Positions 56,520 through 64,000 of a stretch of DNA of 64,000 nt are shown here, in pieces. Numbering within the stretch: the stretch's first letter is position 1; the number at the start of each line of letters is the position of its first letter. The notes beneath the pieces are model-generated. The model was not told the origin of the DNA, searched no databases, and saw nothing but the letters and a program-made list of their open reading frames with translations. Made by a program: the position numbers and the translations under genes. The DNA comes from Notamacropus eugenii. Taxonomy: Eukaryota; Chordata; Mammalia; Diprotodontia; Macropodidae. Location of the stretch: NCBI RefSeq assembly GCF_028372415.1, contig NC_092879.1:63552238-63616237 (forward strand), given 5' to 3'.

Positions 56520-56965
56520 TTTTCCCCATTTTGGTTTTTAATTATGTTAAAAAAAAGATTGTTCAGGTTAATTCAGGCCGATAAGAATTTAAATGACTGA
56601 ACTTTACATCTATAGCAAGATCTGCATGGATGTGAAATGGAACTGTAATATCTTTATCTGTCACTACTTTCGGACATTTTCATTTGCTGCCGTGGATTGG
56701 TTACTTATTTTATCTTGATACATTTTTTTCTTACAGCATGTAAGTAGTTCAGGTAGGGAAGTGTGTGGCATAACATCAATTTCCTTGGCATTGAGTACTT
56801 CGTATACCCATGAAATGAAGGCTTATGGTCCTCCAAGAATATCTTTAAGAATTCTTGACTTTGCATGTAATGTTTTGATTATTTCTGAAGCCATTTTCTA
56901 GGCCTGCAATAGCTCCATGTCACCTGTCTGCAGCTACTTTCAAAGTGGTACCATTGATCTATTTT
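56520..56965. promoter_or_regulatory. Candidate conserved noncoding element
   Basis: Repeat-free block with isolated retained CpGs ('ggccgataag' 56577, 'ttcggac' 56669, 'gccgtgg' 56689), TAATTA-like and GATAAG words. Regulatory function is inference. Confidence 0.35.
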
Positions 56966-57194
56966 TTTCCTGAAATGATGGAGCAGCAAGCAGTGGCTGA
57001 CGAAGAGTTTCAGACCAGTTAGCAGGACTCCACCAGGCTGTGTCTATGACACCAAAGAGCTGGACAAGAATTGGAGAAAGTCAGTCCCTTTTCTAGATGT
57101 TTTCAAATAGCCAGATGTGTGGCATTGTGTCCCATGAACATCTGGATGATAGATTTTTTAAAAACTTTAATTCTTTGAGATTTCAAGGAGGGAA

Positions 57195-57405
57195 CATGGT
57201 TTAGTGGAAAGAGAAATGGATTTGGCATCAGAGAACGAGTTCAAATTCTGACCCTGACACTTCCTATTTGTGCGATCTTGGAAAGGACATTTGCCTTATT
57301 TTATCCTCTCTTTATTCATATCAAAAATGAGGGGACTGAACTAAATGAATGACCTTTAATGTCTCTTCCAATCCAAATTTAATAATTCTATGATTCTATC
57401 CACTA
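57195..57405 (+). repeat. tRNA-derived SINE with an L3-like tail
   Basis: 'aacatggtttagtggaaagagaaatggatttggcatcagagaac', 'gagttcaaattctgacc', end 'tgtctcttccaatccaaatttaataattctatgattct', the CR1/L3 tail. Confidence 0.8.
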
Positions 57406-57409
57406 AACA

Positions 57410-58155
57410 GCTCTAAAGAAGTGGAGAGAAAAGTTGGCCCTAGAAAATTATCTTAAAGATGACTTGAATATATTGCTTCTGGTTAAAGGGCAGTTTCCTT
57501 CTCTAGGCCTCATCAATTCTTATTCTCATAGTAGTTAGAATTGCTAATAATGGTAGAATTTATTAGTGACTCTGATGGGATTTGTGGCATAGCCTTTGAA
57601 CCAGTATCAAAAGGAAATGAATATAGCCACCTTATTTCCCGTGGCTCCCAAAGCAGGTAGAAATGGGGTGGCTGTGGCTCTCTAAGTCAGAGATCAGTTT
57701 GCAGAGGGTTCAAGTCTGTCAGAGTTTCTTCTTGACACTGAAATTTACTTGAAAGGCTGCCAGGCTGGAAAATTGGCTCTCCAGGGAAGAAAAAAATTCT
57801 TGGTTCTTCCATCACTTTTTTTCTCCCCCAAATCACTGTGTGGGTGAAGAAGTCATATTCCAAACAACAGAGCACCTCATCTCTCTTTCCACATTGCTTC
57901 TACAATCTTGGATAAGCACCCAGAACTTTCAAGAGCTGACTTGTCATCTTAGTAAATTACAGCTAAGAAAGTGGTAGGACTGGGAGGGACCTTCGAGGTC
58001 ATCTAGTTGGGTTTAATTCTGCTTTATCCAGGGTAGTGCTATATTCTGAACCTAGAGTATTAAATAGATAACAGTGTCTGCTTCTTGTAAGCTTAAAGGA
58101 CAATTTCAATTTAATAACTTGGAATAAACAGAAAATTTGAAGAGAAACTTTTAAA
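57410..58155. other. Intergenic DNA, no gene seen
   Basis: A short L3/CR1-like scrap occurs at about 57970-58020 ('taggactgggagggaccttcgaggtcatctagttgg'). Confidence 0.4.
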
Positions 58156-58159
58156 ACAC

Positions 58160-58330
58160 TGTTCACAGAGTCATAGAATAAAAGAGTTGGAAGGGACTTC
58201 AGAAGTCATCTGATCCAATCCCCTGTCTGGCTGTTAATTCTTTACTTGAAACCCACAGCCATGACCCTCTTCAGTTTGGGCTGGATTCCTGTCACTGGGG
58301 ATGTTGAGAAGCTAGGTCATCATTATTCAA
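58160..58330 (-). repeat. L3/CR1 LINE 3' part
   Basis: 'cagagtcatagaataaaagagttggaagggacttcagaagtcatctgatccaatcccc' followed by a stretch typical of the reversed 3' region. Confidence 0.55.
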
Positions 58331-58334
58331 TGAT

Positions 58335-58710
58335 GTGACTTCTGCTGGGGGGCAGGAATTTGACTATATGACCTTGAAAGTCCTTTACAGATCTGGATTT
58401 CTGTGAATTTCATGGATGAGTCAGTAGAAGCTTTCTTCTTGTTGTTCATCTCTAATTTTTGAAGACAAGTGACATCACAATGTAATGTCTTTGGGTAGCA
58501 AAAGGGAAACCTAGCTGGATCCCCTGAGATTTCACCCTATAGACTTGTGCTGCTTCAATTTAACTTGTTCTTTCATGGATCTTTGATCTCACTGAGATAT
58601 ATACTCCCTCCAGTGGTGCAGATCAAAAGCTACCCAATGCTTTCTCAGAGGTGCCATCCTTGTCCCAGAGATCCTTCACCCAATATGCTGGAGGTTTTCT
58701 CTTCTGTAGA
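58335..58710. other. Intergenic DNA, no gene seen
   Basis: The 'cttgttgttcatctctaatttttgaagacaagtgacatcacaatg' piece at 58438 resembles part of the SINE at 63690-64000. Confidence 0.4.
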
Positions 58711-58713
58711 ACT

Positions 58714-58983
58714 CAAGGGTCTTAACATAGGGTCTGTGAACTTGGTTTTTTAATGTTTTTATATGAATTGAATGTTAAAAATTGTATTTACATGTAATTG
58801 GGGAAAAATAAAATAATATTTAAAATTTTTCTGATAACTGGATTTCAACATAATTAGGTTTCATTGTAATCCTATGTATTTTATTTTATGCACTTAAAAA
58901 CATGATTCTGAGATGTAGTCCATAGGCTTCCCCAGACGGAGGGCCAAAGAGTTTCATGGCAGAGGAAAGGTTAAGAATCTCTG
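58714..58983. mobile_element. hAT-like DNA transposon (second family) carrying an L1 tail
   Basis: Left terminus 'caagggtcttaacatagggtctgtgaac', right part 'tgtaatcctatgtattttattttatgcacttaaaaacatgattctgag...aaaggttaagaatctctg'. Between them lies an L1-like 3' tail ('gaatgttaaaaattgtatttacatgtaattgg...aataaaataat'). Both ends are recognisable. Confidence 0.6.
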
Positions 58984-58984
58984 C

Positions 58985-59470
58985 TCTAGAGGGGCATGAT
59001 CAAAAGAGAGAATAGAATAAATGAGGGCAGGATAGGATGGAGGGCACTATAGTTAGTCTTTCATAGCATGACTGTTATGGAAGTGTTTTGCATGACTACA
59101 TATGTATAACCAATATCGAGTTGCTTGCCTTTTCATTGAGGATGGGTGGGGAGGGAGCAAGGGAGAGAAGTTTGAAACTCAAAGTTTAAAAAACGAATGC
59201 TAAACATTGTTTATACATGCAACTGGGAAATAAGTCATACAGGCAATGGGACATAGCAATCTATCTAGCCCTACAAGAAAATGGGGGGAAGGGGATAAGA
59301 GAAGGGAGGGGTGTGATAGAAGTTAGGGAAGATTGAGGGAAGGGGTAATTGGAATGCACAATGTCTTGGAGTGGGTAGAAGGGAGAAATGGGGAGGAAAT
59401 TTGGAACTCAAAATCTTGTGGAAGTGAATGTTGAAAACTAAAAATAAATAAATTAATTATTTTTAAAAAG
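58985..59470 (+). repeat. Two L1 LINE 3' ends in series
   Basis: Each ends with the L1 3' UTR words: 'gtttgaaactcaaagtttaaaaaacgaatgctaaac' near 59170-59210, and 'tttggaactcaaaatcttgtggaagtgaatgttgaaaactaaaaataaataaatt' at 59400-59456. Confidence 0.75.
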
Positions 59471-59474
59471 AATC

Positions 59475-60240
59475 CCTGCTCCAAGACTCAATATTTTGCA
59501 GGACAGCACTTCAGCTGTTCATCTGTCTAAGCTCTCTGTTCTTGCTCGGTGAGCAGCCCACCTCCTTCTCTGATCACACATTTCCTGGGTGATATCTTTG
59601 GTAGTGTGCTACAGAGTGCTTATGTGAGTCTCCATTGTCATTAGGGTCACTTCCAGTTTTGATTCTTGAGATTTTGCCATTCTATACTCCACAGCTTGAT
59701 TGTATCACTAAGAATGCTGGTGTTAAAGAAAGATCTTTATTTTTTTTCCCATCAGGCAGCAACTTGGCATCACTGACTGTTGTAGAGTTTCTCAAATGCA
59801 ACCCAGTTGATCTCTTTGTCCTGTTCAATTATGGTACCAGGTCATTGTCGCCCGGCCTGCAATATATATACTGATGGATGCATCTAATGGGCTATCCACT
59901 CAACTCCATGTCACAGTCTGGACCAAAGACATTCTTCATCCACTGACAATAATGGTGTAGATTTCTTTGTTTGTTGGGTATACCTCTCTTTAGTCCCTGA
60001 GGACTTGGAAGAGCAAGGTTAGAAGAGCAGAGCTTTGCAAATTCCATGGTACATTCCATCCACTTCTACATGTAGCTCTCCTCTCTTGTTGCATACTCAT
60101 ATTTTTGCTTCATGTTTAGATGTGATAGCAATCATGCCAATTTGTCTGACTTCATGTCCTAATAACACCAATTGTAGCCTCCATTTCAGAAAGATTTGGG
60201 TATACTTACCTTTTCATCTGAACTTCATTCTTTTTTTTTT
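59475..60240. other. Intergenic DNA, no gene seen
   Basis: No family recognised. The 79-codon frame 59635-59874 has no supporting feature. It could be a worn LINE fragment, but I could not place it. Confidence 0.35.
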
Positions 60241-60244
60241 TTAA

Positions 60245-60725
60245 CTTTCAAGCTCTGTATTCTTCTGTAACTTTTGAAAGTTATTTTCTGAAGCATGTGG
60301 TTAAATTGGCTTGGTGAGCAAAACAATTCCCTGGAAATGGTTGAAACTGTACATCTTCCCTGCTCTATAACAGAAGGTACTATTACTGGTATTTTATTAT
60401 TATTTGAATTCTGCCACTTCTGTGTGCACTTTTCTGACGAGATAGCCCAACCCGAGCACATTTCCTTGATGAGGAAGCTCATTTGCATTTTACTTGATTT
60501 CATTCAATGAATGAACAGCTGTGCGAAGTTACAACACTTTAGCATCGATGGTGCAAATGGCAAGTGCTGTCATCATTTGTCCGGCCTGGGCCCAGATCTA
60601 TGCACAGAACCCGAGTTTTCTTGGGTTTTTATTTTTCGAGAGAAAATATAGAGCAGAAGTGTGCTGCTAGTCACATGCTCAGTGCCCATATCATTCCAGA
60701 AAAATCAAGTGCTCCCTAAGACAAA
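60245..60725. promoter_or_regulatory. Candidate conserved enhancer block
   Basis: Repeat-free. Contains a perfect reversed octamer ATTTGCAT (60481-60488), a perfect CATTCA-A-TGAATG inverted repeat (60501-60513), an E-box CAGCTG (60516-60521) and retained CpGs ('gacgag', 'cccgagc', 'catcgatgg', 'gtccggcc'). Function is inference. Confidence 0.45.
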
Positions 60726-60804
60726 GGAAATAGACTATCATCAATGACCTATGTCTAAGGCTGTAGATTTTGAGCCAGCTGGTATCTCTCTCATAGGCCA
60801 TGGG

Positions 60805-61205
60805 ATCAAGAATCTATATCTGGAAGGATCTTGGAGGTCAACTAGTCTAGAGGTTCTTAACCTGGGGTTCACAAACTCCCCTACCCTATCTGTGGATAGA
60901 TTTTGAGAGGTGTACTAAAATGGATGGGGAAGAAATGCATATTTATTTTCGCTAACTTTTATTCTTTTAAAAACATTCTTCTGAGAAGGGGGTCCATAGG
61001 ATTCTCTAGACTGCCAAAGGGGTTTGCAACACAACAAAAGGTTAAGATCCCCTGACCTAGTTCAATCCCCTCATTTTACAGATAAGGAAAGCAAGTCTAA
61101 AGAAAGTGAAATGACTTGTCCAGGGCCACTGAGCCAGGAAGTGTCAGAGGTAGGATTTGAACCCAGGTCTTCCTTCCACCAAGTTCAATACTCTATCCAC
61201 TGCAT
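60805..61205 (-). repeat. THER/MIR-type SINE split by a hAT-like element
   Basis: 'ctatatctggaaggatcttggaggtca' before 60848 continues after 61054 as 'acctagttcaatcccctcattttacagataagg...gaacccaggtcttcc...ctctatccactgcat'. Confidence 0.75.
60848..61054. mobile_element. hAT-like DNA transposon (second family), nested in a SINE
   Basis: Termini 'tagaggttcttaacctgggg' and 'aggttaagatcccctg' are inverted. Interior 'gagaagggggtccataggattctctagactgccaaagggg'. Flanks AACTAGTC (60840-60847) and ACCTAGTT (61055-61062) agree at 6 of 8 bases, consistent with an 8-bp duplication. Confidence 0.7.
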
Positions 61206-61229
61206 CAAGGTTCCCATTCTAGCATGGTC

Positions 61230-61590
61230 TGTGCTGAATTATCTTTATTCTGCACCTCTGTACCATGCTATCATATGCAGCTTGGTTTTTGGACTTTTTA
61301 TATCCCATCAGAGGCATACGAAGCCAAGTTGAACCACTCATTAATTTTATTTCTTTTTGTATTTTAAGTTTATTGGAATTTCACTTACCCTTGTAAAAAT
61401 ACACACCGAAATGCAGCCAGGAAGTAGAGAGCCAAATGCCAAAGTGATCAGCATTGCAGAAGCATTCAGACCCAGAGAGAAAATGTCCTTGAGCCGGAAC
61501 CAAAGACTAGCATGTCAATAAGTGCTCTGAGAAGCCACGGCTCAAAGGCTCAGGAATCCAAAGTGAACAAGAGAATCATAAAATCATATG
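61230..61590. other. Intergenic DNA, no gene seen
   Basis: Nothing recognised. Confidence 0.35.

Positions 61591-61591
<1 letters not shown>

Positions 61592-61636
<45 letters not shown>
61592..61636. repeat. (TA)n microsatellite
   Basis: About 45 bases of pure TA. Confidence 0.95.
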
Positions 61637-61639
<3 letters not shown>

Positions 61640-61649
61640 CTAATACAGA

Positions 61650-61805
61650 ATTTGGGTGTCTTCAAGTCCAATCCCTTTATTTTTCATTTGTGTAAACTGA
61701 GGCACAGAGATCTCGATTGACTTGTCTAGTGTCACATAGTTGGTTCGTGTCTGAAGAAAGATTTGAACCCAGGTCCTGTGGGTTCCAAGTCCTTTTTTCC
61801 TATAC
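61650..61805 (-). repeat. MIR/CORE-SINE remnant
   Basis: 'cccaatccctttatttttcatttgtgtaaactgaggcacagagatctcgattgacttgtctagtgtcacatag', 'tttgaacccaggtcctg'. Ends in the hairpin listed next. Confidence 0.7.
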
Positions 61806-61822
61806 ACTATATAGGAAAAAAG
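61792..61822. repeat. Perfect hairpin, 13-bp arms with a 5-base loop
   Basis: CTTTTTTCCTATA, loop CACTA, then the exact reverse complement TATAGGAAAAAAG, at the SINE head end. Confidence 0.85.
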
Positions 61823-62069
61823 TTCTTTCAGATTTCTAGGTAAATACTTAAGCATTGAAGCAAGGGGAAAATGGGAAGTATGCATTCTTAGAAATTTTGA
61901 TATTGTTGACTTGACAAGTTTGGCCTAATCAGTCTGCTAGTCAATCCAGTGAAGTAATGCTTCATGGGAAGCTCAGTCCCCCCCCCCCCACTTTGACAGG
62001 TATAATTTCAGGTGCCTGTGACGACTCCCATCAGGAACAACTCAAAAGCATAAGCAAAAGCAAAAGTAT

Positions 62070-62190
62070 AAGGCATACAGAATAGAGGCAGCGTGGTCCA
62101 GTGGAGAGTGTCCTGAGTTGCCCACTGGGAGACATGAGGTCTAGTCTCAGCTTTGTCTCTGACTGTTTGGCATCTTACCAGTTGCCCTGG
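62070..62190 (+). repeat. SINE head fragment
   Basis: 'gaggcagcgtggtccagtggagagtgtcctgagttgcc' and 'gaggtctagtctcagctttgtctctgactgt' match the tRNA-like head of MIR-type SINEs. A C run of about 11 lies at 61979-61989. Confidence 0.6.
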
Positions 62191-62194
62191 ATTC

Positions 62195-63000
62195 AACTAT
62201 TATCCCCATGCAGATCTATACATCCAGGCCTCATCTTTCATGTGATTTCCAGATCCACCTTTCCAAGATATCCTAAGACATCCCAAACTCATCATATCCA
62301 AAGCAGAGTTTGTTATTTTTCTGCCTAAACCAGTTCTTCCTATCTGTTTGTTCCTGAAGAAACATCTCCTTCCTTCTAGGCCAAGCTCAAAAAGTATGCA
62401 TTTTCTCCAACTTTAGCTCTATCTCATCTCTATATCCAATCATTTGCCACACCTTGGCAGTGGCACCTCTACAACAGCTCTAGGGGGTCTCCTTATATCT
62501 AACCTCTCCCCATCATGTAGTAGAAATGGGGCCCACTAAAGCATACACAAGAATCCCTGTAGGATGTATATTAACTTAGAAAACCACATATTAACATTAT
62601 CTATGTTCTATTGTATTTTAATTTATTTTGTTAAATATTTCCCAATTATTTTTGAATGTGGTTTAGGCCCACTGGGAGTGTTGCTGTTGCAATGAGGCCC
62701 TATGTTTGATACCTCTTGTCTACACAGTTTCCAAGTTGCTATTTCTAAAGCACAGTATCATGCCTCGGATGAAGAAGCTTCATTGGCTCCCCATTACCTG
62801 TAGGGTAAAGTATATATTGCTCTCTTTGGCACTTAAAGTCTTTTAAAAATTTGGCTGCAATCTGTGTTTCATTACTCCTGCTAATGCACTTTATGGTCTA
62901 ATCTAAGTGGCCTAATTGCTGTTATCTGTTTAGAACATTCCAGTTAGGATCTCTGGGCCTTTACATAGGCAGTCTCCCATCCCTGGGATGACCTCTCTCC
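62195..63000 (+). repeat. L2 LINE fragments
   Basis: 'tttcatgtgatttccagatccacc', 'caaactcatcatatccaaagcagag' (62195-62520) and 'agcacagtatcatgcctcggatg...cattggctccccattacctgtagggtaaag...cacttaaagtc' (62720-63000) follow the L2 order. The DNA between is not assigned. Confidence 0.65.
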
Positions 63001-63004
63001 TTAT

Positions 63005-63120
63005 TTCTTTATTTTATTTTATAAATGAGACAAGTGAAGCCTAGAGAAATTAAGTAATTTGTACAAGACCACTTGATGATCTCCCAGGTCACTTCCAAAC
63101 CCAATATTGTGTAATTCTAA
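63005..63120 (-). repeat. SINE fragment
   Basis: 'attttataaatgagacaagtgaagcctagagaaattaagtaatttgtacaagacc' is a worn reverse-strand core. Confidence 0.5.
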
Positions 63121-63124
63121 TGTG

Positions 63125-63685
63125 GAATTTCTTTTTTTAGAATCTATTGGAATGGTTGCTTTTCCTCTGACTTCATGGCTGACAGAAGTTGTTATGTAAA
63201 AGGCCTTCTTTGCAAATTCAGTGATGTGGCTTGGGACTAGCTTCTTCAAGCGTAGGCTAAGTACTTTTGGAAGTCATTAGCAGCAATGCTGATAGGCCAA
63301 TGAGATTCTTTCTGTTAAAGGTTTGACTGGAAGTGCCCTGACTGGAAGGTAGCATTCATGGCATCTCATGTGTCAAGATGGCCCTACTAACCTACTATCC
63401 AGAAAGCAGGAGTTTGGCATGATTTTCCCAACGGCTATGGTCGAATTTGTGTTTTTCCCTTTACTCTTTTTCTCCTCTTTGGCCTATGGCCCATACATAT
63501 TTCAGTGCAAAGCCTGCCAGCCAACCATTATGTAACAGAATGAGGTTAAGTGCACCATGTCAGGGTTACCTCACTACCTAAGTCCCACCAGCACCATACT
63601 TGGTGGCCTTCTGGTTTCAGTTGCATAAAGTAGAAAGTGGGGTTGAAGGGAGGAAGGTGAAGGATTAGAAAGACAAGAAGGCTGA
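63125..63685. other. Intergenic DNA, no gene seen
   Basis: Nothing recognised. Confidence 0.35.
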
Positions 63686-63689
63686 TGAG

Positions 63690-64000
63690 ATGGCTAAGAG
63701 ATTGTGTGTGTTCTTCCTTCGTTGCCAAAGAAGACCACGCCATCAAAGAAATAATGACATGACTTGCACTTGACTTTGTTTTGAGGGAGGGAGGGCTGTG
63801 CAGGTCACCAGCCTTACTTATCTCCAGAGTCATCTGAATCCAGTGACCAGATATTAATCAGGATGCCTGGAGATGACCCAGGATGAGGCAATTGGGGTTA
63901 AGTGACATGCCCAAGGTCACACAGCTAGTGAGTGTCAAGTGTCTGAGGTGAGATTTGAACTCAGGTCCTCCTGATTCCTGCACTGGTACTCTATCCACAT
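63690..64000 (-). repeat. Marsupial composite SINE, cut by the window edge
   Basis: 'cttccttcgttgccaaagaagaccacgccatcaaagaaat', 'gactttgttttgagggagggagggctgtgcaggtcaccagcc', 'gatgacccaggatgaggcaattggggttaagtgac', 'gcccaaggtcacacagctagtgagtgtcaagtgtctgaggtgagatttgaactcagg', head complement 'ctctatccacat'. It looks less decayed than the other SINEs here, so probably the youngest. Confidence 0.85.

Overview
The window looks like metatherian (marsupial) nuclear DNA. It contains one intact vertebrate protein gene in a large AT-rich landscape full of interspersed repeats. The repeats point to a marsupial: many tRNA-derived SINEs of the MAR1/WALLSI type with the 'tggatagagcac' and 'gagttcaaatc' promoter boxes, RTE-clade, L2, L3/CR1 and L1 LINE pieces, and hAT-type DNA transposons. 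No species can be fixed from the sequence alone. The gene is SLITRK4. It is X-linked in human (Xq27.3), in the part of Xq that belongs to the old therian X, so an X origin is likely but is inference.

Layout. (1) 1-4.2 kb: AT-rich flank beyond the gene's 3' end, no gene seen. (2) 4.2-8.0 kb: probable long 3' UTR of SLITRK4 (minus strand), with a cluster of AATAAA signals at 4.2-4.9 kb. (3) 8004-10520: the complete SLITRK4 coding exon, 838 codons, minus strand. A clear splice acceptor lies 50 bases upstream, and the open frame running through it is the polypyrimidine tract, not protein. (4) 10.6 to about 14 kb: a probable intron in the 5' UTR. (5) About 13.2-16.3 kb: a large CpG island, the probable SLITRK4 promoter and noncoding first exon, unusually crowded with (CA)n/(GT)n tracts. 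(6) 16.3-19.6 kb: repeat-poor upstream DNA holding two perfect palindromes of 34 and 28 bp. (7) 19.6-64 kb: a gene desert made of SINEs, L2, L1, L3/CR1, RTE, hAT elements and microsatellites, broken by several repeat-free blocks (about 38.6-39.0, 41.9-42.3, 50.4-51.8, 56.5-57.0 and 60.2-60.7 kb) that look like conserved noncoding enhancers.

How it fits together: SLITRK4 is a brain-expressed synaptic adhesion protein, and genes of this kind typically sit in deserts with distal enhancers. The desert blocks listed are candidates for that role. I saw no second protein gene, tRNA, rRNA, CRISPR array, endogenous retrovirus or prokaryotic-style system. Nearly all other open frames are chance frames in microsatellites, the CpG island or LINE remains. 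Most repeat borders are approximate because they were read by eye. I did not find a clearly new biological system. The most unusual items are the long palindromes, the Z-DNA-prone promoter repeats, a 150-bp dispersed duplication that interrupts an RTE fragment, and hAT copies nested in SINEs with target-site duplications still readable.
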